NCBI RefSeq assembly: GCF_018332715.1
Contig: NZ_BOQP01000079.1
Span: 1 to 64,000 of the forward strand
DNA length: 64,000 nucleotides
Direction: 5' to 3'
Origin: Winogradskya consettensis
GTDB taxonomy: Bacteria > Actinomycetota > Actinomycetes > Mycobacteriales > Micromonosporaceae
The notes below the pieces were generated by a model, which saw nothing but the letters and a program-made list of their open reading frames with translations, ran no database searches and was not told where the DNA came from. The position numbers and the translations under genes are program-made. This document shows, piece after piece, positions 16,823 through 25,329 of this stretch (position 1 is the stretch's first letter; the number at the start of each line of letters is the position of its first letter).

Positions 16823-18508
16823 GTGCCCCTGTCCCGCCGCACCCTGCTGTCCTCAGCCGCCGCCGCGTCCCTTCCCCTGCAGGTCAGACACGCCGAGACG
16901 TCCGCCGAAGGAGCCACTGAGGCTGCAGCCGCGGCGAGCCCGACCGGCGACGTCGTCGGCAAGATCACCGTCGGCTACCAGGGGTGGTTCGCCTGCCCCG
17001 GCGACGGCGCCCCGATCGGTGGCTGGTGGCACTGGAGCCGCGACCGGTTCCAGCCCCCGTCCCCCGCCAACACCACGATCGAGTCCTGGCCGGACGTGCG
17101 CGAGTTCGACCACGCCTACCCCACCGCGTACGCGAATCTGGGCAACGGACAGCCCGCGCGGCTCTTCTCGTCCTACGACGCGCAGACCGTGAACACGCAT
17201 TTCGCCTGGATGCGCACCTACGGCATCGACACCGCCGCCCTGCAGCGCTTCAACCCCACCGGCGACGAGGGCCCGACCCGCGACGCCATGGCGGCCAAGG
17301 TCCGTGCGGCGGCCGAGGCCACCGGTCGCAAGTTCTATGTGATGTACGACGTGACGGGCTGGACGGCGATGCAGTCCGAGCTCAAGGCGGACTGGACGGC
17401 GAAGATGTCCGCGCTCACCGCGTCACCGGCGTACGCGCGGCAGAACGGCAGACCGGTCGTGTGCATCTGGGGGTTCGGGTTCGCCGACGACGGCCGCCCG
17501 TTCACCCCGGCGCAGGCCCTCGACGTGATCACCTGGTTCAAGGCGCAGGGCGTCTACCTCATCGGCGGCGTGCCGACCTGGTGGCGACAGGGCATCAACG
17601 ACTCGCGGCCCGGGTTCACCGACGCGTACCACGCCTTCCACGCCGTCTCGCCCTGGATGGTCGGGCGCGCCCGGACCACCGCCGACCTCGACTCGTACTA
17701 CGCGAACGCGAACGTGGGTGACTATCAGGACTGCCAGGCCCACGGCATCGACTACCTGCCGTGCGTGCTCCCCGGCGACCTGCAGTGGGGCGACCGGCGG
17801 CACGGCGACTACTACTGGCGCAGCCTCTACAACATGATCCGGCTCGGCTCCCAGGGCCTCTACGTGTCGATGTTCGACGAGTTCAACGAGGGCAACCAGA
17901 TCGCCAAGACAGCCGAGACCGCGGCGTTCGTGCCGGCCGGCAGCGGCATCCGCGCGCTCGACGAGGACGGCACAGCCTGCTCGGCCGACTACTACCTGCG
18001 CATCACCACCGACGGCGGCAAAATGCTCAAAGGCCAGATCCCCCTGACCGAGGTACGCCCGACGCAGCCCGCCCTCACGACCCCGCCGCCCGTGACCACG
18101 GACCTCGCCCGGGGCCGGCCGACCGCGGAGAGCAGCCATACCCAGGGCTACAGCAGCGCCAACGCCACCGACGCCGACCCGGGCACCTACTGGGAGAGCG
18201 GCAACAACGCCTTCCCCCAGTGGCTCCAGACCGACCTGGGAACGGCGATGACGCTCAACCGGATCGTCCTGCGTCTCCCCGCGTCGTGGGGTGCCCGCAC
18301 CCAGACGCTCTCGGTGCAGGGCAGCACCGACGGCTCCGGCTTCACCACGCTGGCCGCCGCAGCCGGGCACACCTTCGACCCCTCCGAAGCGAACAGCGTT
18401 ACGATCCCGGTCACCCCGGCGCCGGTGCGTTACCTACGGGTCACCGTCACCGCGAACACCGGGTGGCCGGCCGGGCAGGTGAGCGCGCTGGAGGCGTACA
18501 CCGGGTAG
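16823..18508 (+). CDS. Secreted GH71/GH99-like glycoside hydrolase with discoidin (F5/8C) domain
   Basis: About 561 residues. The N terminus PLSRRTLLSSAAAAS looks like a twin-arginine signal. The catalytic module starts with KITVGYQGWFACPGDG and includes IGGWWHWSRDRF, YVMYDVTGWTAMQSE and FVPAGSGIRALDEDG. This is the organisation of the GH71/99-like family whose members act on alpha-linked glucans or mannans. The last 130 residues form an F5/8 type C domain (RPTAESSHTQGYSSANATD to SALEAYTG) likely to bind carbohydrate. The GTG at 16823 is preferred over upstream ATGs because CAGGAG lies just before it and the Tat motif then sits at residues 4-9. Substrate is not determined. Confidence 0.82.
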   Translation: MPLSRRTLLSSAAAASLPLQVRHAETSAEGATEAAAAASPTGDVVGKITVGYQGWFACPGDGAPIGGWWHWSRDRFQPPSPANTTIESWPDVREFDHAYPTAYANLGNGQPARLFSSYDAQTVNTHFAWMRTYGIDTAALQRFNPTGDEGPTRDAMAAKVRAAAEATGRKFYVMYDVTGWTAMQSELKADWTAKMSALTASPAYARQNGRPVVCIWGFGFADDGRPFTPAQALDVITWFKAQGVYLIGGVPTWWRQGINDSRPGFTDAYHAFHAVSPWMVGRARTTADLDSYYANANVGDYQDCQAHGIDYLPCVLPGDLQWGDRRHGDYYWRSLYNMIRLGSQGLYVSMFDEFNEGNQIAKTAETAAFVPAGSGIRALDEDGTACSADYYLRITTDGGKMLKGQIPLTEVRPTQPALTTPPPVTTDLARGRPTAESSHTQGYSSANATDADPGTYWESGNNAFPQWLQTDLGTAMTLNRIVLRLPASWGARTQTLSVQGSTDGSGFTTLAAAAGHTFDPSEANSVTIPVTPAPVRYLRVTVTANTGWPAGQVSALEAYTG

Positions 18509-18566
18509 AAGCTGGTCCGTGGCACGATGGAGCCGGCGGACAGGCGGGACGACGGGGAGCACGGGG

Positions 18567-19259
18567 TTGGATCTCACGGAAGCGCGGGAGCTGGCGGCGG
18601 GTCTGATGGCCCGGCACAGGCTCCCGGGATGGCGGCTGGTGTTCGACAACGCCAAGACCCGGGCCGGCTCGTGCCACTCGGGCCGCAAGGAGATCAGCCT
18701 GTCCCGCACCCTGATGCGCCTCTACTCCGAGGACCAGGTCACCGAGACGGTGCTGCACGAGATCGCCCACGCCCTCGTCGGCCCCCGCCACGGCCACGAC
18801 CGCGTCTGGCAGACCACCGCCAAACGCATCGGCTGCTCCGGCAAGAGGTGCATGCCCGCCGACGCACCCCAGGTCGAGGGCCCCTGGGTCGGCACCTGCG
18901 CGGCAGGTCACCGCACCACGGCCCACCGCCGCCCCATCCGCGTCAAATCCTGCACGAACTGCTCCCGCGTGTTCACGGTCGCCGCGCTCTACACCTGGAC
19001 CTACCGCGGCGAACCCGCGGACATGGACCCCCGCTACGACGCCGAGCTCTCCCGCATCCGAGCCGCCCGCTCCACCCCCGCCCAGATCCCCGCCCAGCTC
19101 CGCGTCGGCGACCGGGTCCGCCTCACCAGCACCGGCAAGTACGCCGACCTCACCGGCACGATCGTCAAACGAGGCCGCAGCCGCTACCACGTCAACACCC
19201 GCGCAGGCATGCTCAGCGTCGCCTTCACCGCGGTCCTTCCCGCCGGCGACCGCCCTTAA
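18567..19259 (+). CDS. SprT-like zinc metallopeptidase-domain protein
   Basis: About 230 residues with the SprT-like zincin core: VLHEIAHALVGPRHGHDRVW gives HExxH plus the third histidine. A C-terminal ribbon contains CAAGH and SCTNCSRVF. A final small beta domain (RVGDRVRLTSTGKYADLTG) resembles KOW/SH3-like folds. The Spartan/SprT group is linked to DNA-protein crosslink proteolysis in eukaryotes; bacterial members are poorly characterised. The TTG start is chosen because GGGGAGCACGGGG precedes it and the family begins with the DLTEAREL helix. A GTG at 18519 would add 16 residues. The stop overlaps the convergent gene by four bases. Confidence 0.8.
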   Translation: MDLTEARELAAGLMARHRLPGWRLVFDNAKTRAGSCHSGRKEISLSRTLMRLYSEDQVTETVLHEIAHALVGPRHGHDRVWQTTAKRIGCSGKRCMPADAPQVEGPWVGTCAAGHRTTAHRRPIRVKSCTNCSRVFTVAALYTWTYRGEPADMDPRYDAELSRIRAARSTPAQIPAQLRVGDRVRLTSTGKYADLTGTIVKRGRSRYHVNTRAGMLSVAFTAVLPAGDRP

Positions 19260-19654
19260 TTCTCGGCCAGGACCCGCTCCACGTCGGTCCCTTCGCGCAC
19301 CACAACCGCCCCCGCCCGGATCTCCTCAGGCAGGTGCCGCTGTTGATCCGCGTGCGCGAGCAGCGTCGGACACCCCACCGGCATCACCACGGCATCGGCG
19401 GCGACGATGAACTCGACCAGCAGGTCAAGAACCCTGCCGGATGAGAAGTGGGTAATCATGAACCCGGTGAAGGCCTTGTCCAAGGTGCCGGCGTAGATGT
19501 CCGCTTCCCCGCCGTCATCGGCACGAATACGCCAGAAGCCGAACTCCGGCTCGTTGCGGTCGACGTACGGCCCCCAGACCGCATGGAACACGCTGCTGTC
19601 CAGATCCGCCGCGTCACCGTTCTCAAATCCTTGAACGAACATCTCGAAGCCCAC
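19256..19654 (-). CDS. Hypothetical protein
   Basis: About 132 residues of unknown function. The protein starts GFEMFVQGFENGDAADLDSS and contains AVWGPYVDRNEPEFGFWRIR and VEFIVAADAVVMPVGCPTLL. It looks like a small soluble alpha/beta protein, with no membrane segment or signal peptide. Similar proteins with an N-terminal VQGF segment occur in actinomycetes as stand-alone genes, to my recollection. The start is uncertain. GTG at 19654 fits the conserved-looking N terminus, an ATG at 19642 is possible, and the frame stays open to 19705. No clear ribosome site is visible. Confidence 0.55.
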   Translation of the reverse strand: MGFEMFVQGFENGDAADLDSSVFHAVWGPYVDRNEPEFGFWRIRADDGGEADIYAGTLDKAFTGFMITHFSSGRVLDLLVEFIVAADAVVMPVGCPTLLAHADQQRHLPEEIRAGAVVVREGTDVERVLAEN

Positions 19655-19734
19655 GCGGACAAAATACCGACCAGTGGGGCAAAACGTCGCCCACTTTGTT
19701 GACAAGGTGCCGAGTCCACGGTGGAGGATGCGGC

Positions 19735-20640
19735 GTGCGGATTCTTGTGGTGGGTGGGAGCGGGCTGATCGGCGCGCATGTGGTGGACGTGCTCCGCGAG
19801 CGGGGGCACGGGGTGACCAGCGTCGCGCGTACGATGCGGGATGGGGTTGATCGGGTCCTGGATTGTGAAGTTGCCACGCAGCGTGAGCTGCGGGAAGTGC
19901 TTCAGGGGCACGACGCTGTGGTTTACGCCGCGCGGACGGATGAGCAGCAGGCGCTGCCGAAGCCGATCTATCCGGCTTTCCGGAGCAACCTCGTGGATCC
20001 GCTGGTACGGCTGTTCGCCGCGGCCCGCGACGAGGGGCTGACCGGCGGGGTCATCATGGGCTCGTACTACACGTACTTCCAGCGGGTGCGGCCTCAGTGG
20101 GATCTTGCGGGCAGGCATGTGTACGTACGGTGCCGGGTGGAGCAGGCGCGGGAAGCTCGCGTGGCAGCCGGGCCTGAGCTGCCCGTTGCCGTGCTGGAGT
20201 TGCCTTTCGTCGTCGGGCGGGCCGGGGACCGGTTGCCCAACTGGGTCGGGCAGCTGGACCGGTGGGCGAGGTCCCGCGCACCGCTGGTCGCACCGGCCGG
20301 CGGGACCGCCGTGGTGTCCGCGCGCAGCGTCGCCGAGATCGCCGCTGACGCTGTCGAGACGGCGAGCGGCGCGGACATTCCCGTGGCGGACGAGAATCTC
20401 ACCTGGCACGAGATGATCGCGCGGATCGCCGCGGCAACCGGTCATGGCCGCCGGGTCCGGCGGCTGCCGGCCGGTGTCGTCCGCGCCGCCACGACACTCG
20501 GCGGCTTGTCGCAGGCCCTTGCCCGCAAGGAATCGGGGCTCAACCCGGTCCATGCCGCTGACCTGTTCCTCAAAGACCTGTTCGTCGAGCCGGTGACCGG
20601 AAAGCCGCTGGACACAGCGTTCGGTGAGAGCTTCGGTTAA
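19735..20640 (+). CDS. NAD(P)-dependent epimerase/dehydratase-like Rossmann protein
   Basis: A 301-residue extended-SDR/NmrA-like protein. The dinucleotide site is VRILVVGGSGLIGAHVVDVL at the N terminus, and the substrate region includes GSYYTYFQRVRPQW, although a classical YxxxK is not obvious. Later segments (LELPFVVGRAGDRLPNWVGQ, ENLTWHEMIARIAAATG) match the atypical SDR family that checks or modifies sugars or cofactors. The GTG at 19735 has GGAGG seven bases upstream. The gene is divergent from the hypothetical protein at 19256 and followed by the subtilase. Substrate is unknown. Confidence 0.8.
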   Translation: MRILVVGGSGLIGAHVVDVLRERGHGVTSVARTMRDGVDRVLDCEVATQRELREVLQGHDAVVYAARTDEQQALPKPIYPAFRSNLVDPLVRLFAAARDEGLTGGVIMGSYYTYFQRVRPQWDLAGRHVYVRCRVEQAREARVAAGPELPVAVLELPFVVGRAGDRLPNWVGQLDRWARSRAPLVAPAGGTAVVSARSVAEIAADAVETASGADIPVADENLTWHEMIARIAAATGHGRRVRRLPAGVVRAATTLGGLSQALARKESGLNPVHAADLFLKDLFVEPVTGKPLDTAFGESFG

Positions 20641-20764
20641 CGGGCGCAACAAGCTTGTGCCGGAGTCGTATCAAGGGTCTCGGCCATCGTTGACCGTCAA
20701 TACAAATTCGGTCCCTAACGTCTTCCTCAGGCGTCACCGCGACGCCGCAGATCCAGGAGGACCG

Positions 20765-21955
20765 ATGATCCGCTCCAGTGTCACCCGTGCCGCGGCCGCC
20801 CTCGCCGGCACGGCTATCGCCCTCGCCGCCGCCACCCCGGCCCTCGCCGCCGAGCCGACCGGAACCGTCGAGCACGCCGGCAGCGCGACCGCGATCGACG
20901 GCTCGTACCTCGTCACGCTCAAGGACGGCACCCAGGCGGACAATGCCGTCGCGCAACGGCTGACCACTCGTTACGGCGGCACGGTCGGCAAGGTCTTCGG
21001 GCATGCCGTCGAGGGGTACACCGCCCACCTCAGTGCACGCCAGGCCGCCCGGCTCGCCGCCGACCCGGCCGTGGCCTCCGTCGAGGCAGACCAGATCGTG
21101 CGGATCGCCGACACGCAGACGTCGGCGCCGTGGGGCCTGGACCGCTCGGACCAGCGGGCGCTGCCGCTGAGCGGGACGTACACGTACGGACCGAGCAGTG
21201 GCGTCACCGTCTACGTCATCGACACCGGCATCACGATCACCCACCAGGACTTCGGCGGGCGGGCCTCCTACGGTTACGACGCCGTCGACGGGGACAACGT
21301 CGCGCAGGACGGCAACGGTCACGGCACGTTCGTCGCCGGGGTCGCGGTGGGCAGCACGTACGGCATCGCGAAGAGCGCGAACGTCGTCGGCGTCCGGGTG
21401 CTGGACAACAACGGCTCCGGCACCACCGCCGGGGTCATCGCCGGCATCGACTGGGTGACCGCGAACGCCACCCGCGGCACGTCCGTGGCGAACCTCAGCC
21501 TCGGCGGCGGCACCAGCACCACCCTCGACGCCGCGGTCCGCCGTTCGATCGCGGCCGGCATCCCCTACGCGATCGCGGCGGGCAACTCGGGCGTCAACGC
21601 CGGCACCACGTCTCCCGCCCGGGTCACTGAGGCACTGACCGTCGGCGCCACCAGCCGCACCGACGCCAAGGCCTCCTGGTCCAACTACGGCTCCGTCCTG
21701 GACCTCTTCGCCCCCGGCGTCGACATCACCTCCGCCTGGCGCACCAGCAACACCGCCACCTACACCGGCAGCGGCACCTCGTTCTCGTCCCCGCACGTCG
21801 CGGGCGCCGCCGCCCTCTACCTCGCCGCCCACCCCGGAGCCTCGGTCACCACCGTCAACGCCGCCATCGTCGCCGCCGCCACCACCGGCGTGGTGACGAG
21901 CCCCGGCAGCGGCTCCCCCAACCGCCTCCTCTACACGCCGTCCCTGTCCAGCTGA
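20765..21955 (+). CDS. Secreted subtilisin-like serine protease (S8, proteinase K type)
   Basis: A 396-residue preproprotease. It has a signal peptide ending near ATPALAAEP, an inhibitor-I9 propeptide (GSYLVTLKDGTQADNAVAQR to ASVEADQIV), then the catalytic domain. The triad is in VYVIDTGITITHQDFGG (Asp), GNGHGTFVAGVAVG (His) and GSGTSFSSPHVAGAAALYLA (Ser), with the oxyanion Asn in IAAGNSGVNAG. It lacks a C-terminal P-domain or CBM. AGGAGG lies four bases before the ATG, an unusually strong site. It should be exported and self-processed to a broad-specificity protease. The 3' end overlaps the convergent NLR gene by 25 bp. Confidence 0.95.
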   Translation: MIRSSVTRAAAALAGTAIALAAATPALAAEPTGTVEHAGSATAIDGSYLVTLKDGTQADNAVAQRLTTRYGGTVGKVFGHAVEGYTAHLSARQAARLAADPAVASVEADQIVRIADTQTSAPWGLDRSDQRALPLSGTYTYGPSSGVTVYVIDTGITITHQDFGGRASYGYDAVDGDNVAQDGNGHGTFVAGVAVGSTYGIAKSANVVGVRVLDNNGSGTTAGVIAGIDWVTANATRGTSVANLSLGGGTSTTLDAAVRRSIAAGIPYAIAAGNSGVNAGTTSPARVTEALTVGATSRTDAKASWSNYGSVLDLFAPGVDITSAWRTSNTATYTGSGTSFSSPHVAGAAALYLAAHPGASVTTVNAAIVAAATTGVVTSPGSGSPNRLLYTPSLSS

Positions 21956-24045
21956 CCCTGATCGTGGCCCGGTCCGGCACTCCCGGGCCGGGCTTCCTTT
22001 TCGAGCTCTTCCAGGAACTCGTAGAACGACAGAGTGATGGGATGACCCGGCGGGTAGATCGTGCCCGCGATCCGGACGGCCCTGCGGCAGAGCACCATGG
22101 CGTCGCGATGACGGTCCAGGTCGGAGTAACAACCGGCTAAGTTCCCCAGACACGTGACGACGGCGGGATGCTCGGGCCCGAAAACGTCCTCGGCAATTGC
22201 CAGGGCCCGCTCGAACAGGGGAACCGCCCTGCCGGGCCGATCCAGTTGGCGATAGCTGACACCGAGGTTTCCCAGCCGGGTCGCGATCTCGGGGTGCCCG
22301 GGACCGAGAACCGCCTCCGCGATCGTGAGCGCGCGCCGCTCCAGGGGCACTGCCTCGTCGAGTTTGCCCAGGTCGCGATAGCTGACGGCAAGGTTTCCCA
22401 GGCACCTCGCGACGGCAGGATCGTCGGGACCGAGAATCGTCTCGGTGATCGCCAGGGCCCGCCGGAACAGGGGGACCGCCTCACCGGGCAGGCCCACGTC
22501 GCAGTAGCTACCGGCGAGGTTTCCCAGGCACGTGGCGACCGCGGGATGCATGGGCTCGAAAACCTTCTCGGCGATATCCAAGGCCCGCTGCGCCAGCGGC
22601 AGTGCCTCGGCATGCCGGCCGAGGGCGGAATAGCTGCCGGCGAGGTTTCCCAGAGCGGTGCCGACGTCAGGGTGGTCGTGACCGAGAACTTCGTCGGCGA
22701 TCAGGAACGCCTGGGTGTAATGACCTTCGGCCGGCTGATACAGGCCCTGGGTCATCTCGTAGTGGGCGGCCCGGTTCAGCATCCGGCCGAGGTCGATGTC
22801 GATGGTGTCCCGGAGGTGGTGGGCGAGGACGGTGACATGGGGCAGGAGGTCGCGCCAGCGGGGCCAGCCGGTGGGGTCGTCGACGGGACCGCCGGGGACG
22901 GCGTCGGCGAGCAGGTACAGGGCCTGCAGGCTGACCTCGCCGGCGGGTGGGGTGAGGCGCAGGACGGTTTGGACGAGGCGGTGGACGCTGACGGTGCCGG
23001 CGTCGAGGGTGATCATGCTGTAGGACGCGAGCAGGCCGAGGGCGATGTCAGCGGCGGTGCGGTCGTCGTCGACGAGGGCGGTGATCAGGTCGCGGGGGAC
23101 GTCGTCGGGGGCGAGCCAGGCCAGCACACGCAGGATCGCGACGGCGGCCGGGTTGCCGGCCGTGAGCGCTTCCAGGGTGATCTCCCAGACCCGGGTCACG
23201 GCGCGTGGGGCGTCCTGGCCGGGTGCGACAGCGGCGAGCAGGCCGCCGGCCCGGTCACGGAGTCGCTGCTGGTAGTCAGCCAGGGTGATGTGGTGGTGGT
23301 TGATGAAGGCCGCGGCCTGTTCCAGGGCCAGCGGCAGGCACCCCAGGTGGTCACCGATGCCGGCGGCGGCAGCGGGGTCGTCCTGGCCGGTGCGTTCGTG
23401 CACCATCCGCACGGCGTCGGCCCGGGTGAGGGTGCCGAGCCGGATCGGGGTGAGGCCGTGGCCGTCCCAGTCGATGTCGCGGCGCGTCGTGATTAGGACA
23501 TGACCGCCGCCGATGCCGCTCAGCAGGGATGCGATGTCGTGGGGATCTTCGACGTTGTCGAGGACCAGCAGCCAGCCGGAGTGGTGCCGCAGCCAGCCGG
23601 TCGCCCACGCCTCGGCCTGCTCGTCGGGAAGAACACTGGTCGCGGGCATCAGCCGGTGAGCCAGTCCGGCGAGGCCGGTGGTCAGGTTCGCCGGGCTGTC
23701 GGCCGCGATCCACCACACCCCCGCGTATCTGCTCCGGTGGGTGCGGGCGTGGTGGAGTCCGATCTCGGTTTTCCCGACGCCGCCGAGTCCGACGACGACC
23801 ACGCCGATCACGTCGTTCACGTCGTTCACGAGCGTGGCAGCCACCTCGTCCATGGCGTGTTCCCGGCCGACGAACACCCGTGACGGGCGTCGCGGCACGT
23901 TCCAGAAGCCGTCGGGCGGCACGTGCTGCGGAGGCGGGAGAGAACCGGGGTCGAGCTGAACGAACCTCGGGTTGTCACCGGTGTTGGCGATGCCACTGTT
24001 CGCGGCGATGCTGATGGACCGCGCGCCGGGTGCGGGATCGGTCAC
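21931..24045 (-). CDS. NB-ARC/TPR NLR-type protein with N-terminal amyloid-like motif
   Basis: A 704-residue STAND ATPase. Residues 1-40 are short and unstructured-looking and contain SISIAANSGIANTGD. The NB-ARC domain follows: VFVGREHAMDEV, the P-loop VVGLGGVGKTEIGLHHA near residue 90, the Walker B-like GWLLVLDNVED and the GCLPLALEQAAAFI motif. A winged-helix region follows, then at least five 42-residue tetratricopeptide repeats of the kinesin-light-chain type (for example LGNLAGSYSALGRHAEALPL). TPRs usually sense the trigger, NB-ARC oligomerises, and the N terminus recruits the effector. The GTG start overlaps the stop of the small partner gene as GTGA, so the two are translationally coupled. 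No catalytic effector is fused, which points to the partner as effector. Confidence 0.9.
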   Translation of the reverse strand: MTDPAPGARSISIAANSGIANTGDNPRFVQLDPGSLPPPQHVPPDGFWNVPRRPSRVFVGREHAMDEVAATLVNDVNDVIGVVVVGLGGVGKTEIGLHHARTHRSRYAGVWWIAADSPANLTTGLAGLAHRLMPATSVLPDEQAEAWATGWLRHHSGWLLVLDNVEDPHDIASLLSGIGGGHVLITTRRDIDWDGHGLTPIRLGTLTRADAVRMVHERTGQDDPAAAAGIGDHLGCLPLALEQAAAFINHHHITLADYQQRLRDRAGGLLAAVAPGQDAPRAVTRVWEITLEALTAGNPAAVAILRVLAWLAPDDVPRDLITALVDDDRTAADIALGLLASYSMITLDAGTVSVHRLVQTVLRLTPPAGEVSLQALYLLADAVPGGPVDDPTGWPRWRDLLPHVTVLAHHLRDTIDIDLGRMLNRAAHYEMTQGLYQPAEGHYTQAFLIADEVLGHDHPDVGTALGNLAGSYSALGRHAEALPLAQRALDIAEKVFEPMHPAVATCLGNLAGSYCDVGLPGEAVPLFRRALAITETILGPDDPAVARCLGNLAVSYRDLGKLDEAVPLERRALTIAEAVLGPGHPEIATRLGNLGVSYRQLDRPGRAVPLFERALAIAEDVFGPEHPAVVTCLGNLAGCYSDLDRHRDAMVLCRRAVRIAGTIYPPGHPITLSFYEFLEELEKEARPGSAGPGHDQGQLDRDGV
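21966..22001 (+). terminator. Rho-independent-like terminator after the subtilase
   Basis: GGCCCGG (21966-21972) pairs with CCGGGCC (21983-21989) around a 10-base loop. GGGCTTCCTTTT follows. It lies within the last codons of the convergent NLR gene, so both transcripts share this DNA. Confidence 0.55.
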
Positions 24046-24446
24046 CGGTGGAAGGCGGCGCCGTCGCCGGTGTTGGCGATGCCGGTGTTGGTGCCGATCG
24101 CTATCGACCGTGTTCCGGACGCTTCGATGTGCACGGCGCCGGCGGGCAGCAACGCCGCCACGTCGCGGGCGAGGTCCGGGTCGGCGGCCAGGGCCTTACG
24201 GATCTGCAACCGCAACGCCGCCTCGCTGTCCTCCTCACCGGCGGCCACGTCGGCGATCGCGCCTTCGATCGCCTGTCGTGACCCGGCCCGGCCCAGAATC
24301 AGGTCCACCAGCCGACTGCCGAGAGCAACCGTCGCATCGGACGTCCTGTCCACCACCGCTTCCCGGAACTTGTCCAGCGTGGTCACCCCGTACGCCGTCA
24401 CGTACGGCATCACCGCGGCGGCCACCTGCGCACTGTCGACATCCAT
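24042..24446 (-). CDS. Small helical protein with C-terminal amyloid-like motif, NLR partner
   Basis: A 134-residue protein. Residues 1-100 look alpha-helical (AAAVMPYVTAYGVTTLDKF, LRLQIRKALAADPDLARDVA). A short linker follows, then the C-terminal motif SIAIGTNTGIANTGD, which nearly repeats the motif at the N terminus of the adjacent NB-ARC protein. Such a layout, small helical domain plus C-terminal motif beside an NLR carrying the same motif, is the pattern of bacterial amyloid signalling pairs in which a membrane-active Bell-type domain is the effector. I infer that role; the domain assignment was not searched. The ATG at 24446 gives the shortest full protein, and no strong ribosome site is seen. 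Its transcript should also carry the NLR gene. Confidence 0.75.
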   Translation of the reverse strand: MDVDSAQVAAAVMPYVTAYGVTTLDKFREAVVDRTSDATVALGSRLVDLILGRAGSRQAIEGAIADVAAGEEDSEAALRLQIRKALAADPDLARDVAALLPAGAVHIEASGTRSIAIGTNTGIANTGDGAAFHR

Positions 24447-24557
24447 CCGATCTGGATACCGGAGCCCAGGGCGGCAGGAAACCCGCCAACCGGACAACAC
24501 CCCGGCGAAGATCGGCGACTTCTTCTCCCATAGGTTAAGTAGGCATAGGATCGGGGG

Positions 24558-24904
24558 ATGACTGAGATTGCGCAAGAGTGGGCGCAGTGGCATGCCGGGC
24601 ATGAGCAGCAGCTGGCCGATCCGCACGGGTTTCTGGCTATTACGAGCCTGAACTTTCTGAACGCGACGCCGCAGCGCTTCCCCGACGCGCCGGGGTCGTG
24701 GAGCACCGGCCCGGACGGACCCGTCGTGGAGCTGGCCGACGGTGAGACCCTGAGCGTGGACGGGGCGACCGTGACCGGGCGGTACGGGTTCGGGGTGCTC
24801 GGGGAGCGCAGCGGGATCAACGCGGGCGCCGGGGACGCGGTCATCGAGGTGGCCAAGCGGGGCGGGTTCGACATCGTCCGGCCGCGGCATCCGGGGAATC
24901 CGCT
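24558..24904 (+). pseudogene. Truncated DUF1684 protein gene (5' part only)
   Basis: The first 115 or so codons match the DUF1684 family: MTEIAQEWAQWHAGHEQQL, DPHGFLAITSLNFLNATPQR and GRYGFGVLGERSGINAG, up to IVRPRHPGNPL. Complete members continue for about 70-100 more residues with a catalytic-looking core that is missing here. After about 24904 the frame turns into unrelated sequence and stops at 24953, while another frame begins to encode the C-terminal part of an acetyltransferase. The simplest reading is a deletion that fused two neighbouring genes. A product of 131 residues could still be made. Confidence 0.7.
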
Positions 24905-25213
24905 GCGATCGAGCTGGGTACGTACCTCGGGTTCCGCCACGACGGAAAGCTGATCGCCATGGCCGGGGAACGGCTGCGGCCACCGGGCTGGACCGAGATC
25001 AGCGCGGTCTGCACCGACGCGGCGTATCGCGGGCGCGGTCTCGCCACCCGGCTCGTCCGGGCGGTCGCGGCGGGCATCCGGGCGCGCGGGGAGACGCCGT
25101 TCCTGCACACCGGGGCCGCCAATACGACGGCGATCCGGCTGTACGAGTCGATCGGCTTCGAGCTGCGCCGGTCGACGACGTTCGGCGCGTACCGCTGTCT
25201 CGAAAAGTCTTGA
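24905..25213 (+). pseudogene. Truncated GNAT acetyltransferase gene (3' part only)
   Basis: From about 24905 the frame encodes ELGTYLGFRHDGKLIAMAGE, then the acetyl-CoA site SAVCTDAAYRGRGLATRLV and the C-terminal NTTAIRLYESIGFELRR of a FR47-type GNAT enzyme. The N-terminal half of the acceptor domain is missing, and the frame upstream belongs to the DUF1684 remnant in another phase. An internal ATG at 24959 could give an 84-residue fragment lacking the first strands, unlikely to fold as a full enzyme. It directly abuts the DUF1684 fragment, marking a deletion junction near 24900. Confidence 0.7.
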
Positions 25214-25329
25214 AGCGAGCCCTGTCCTGAGGATGAGCAAGGTCACCATCCGTTCGGCGCCGCTTGTGGGTAACCTGTTTGTTCCCTAGCAGACACGTAT
25301 GTTTACTAGAATTTGAAAGGTCTGAAACA

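Noticed and set aside
20686..20720. Promoter before the subtilase (TTGACC with CCTAAC)
   Set aside because: The -10 match is poor; only the ribosome site is convincing.
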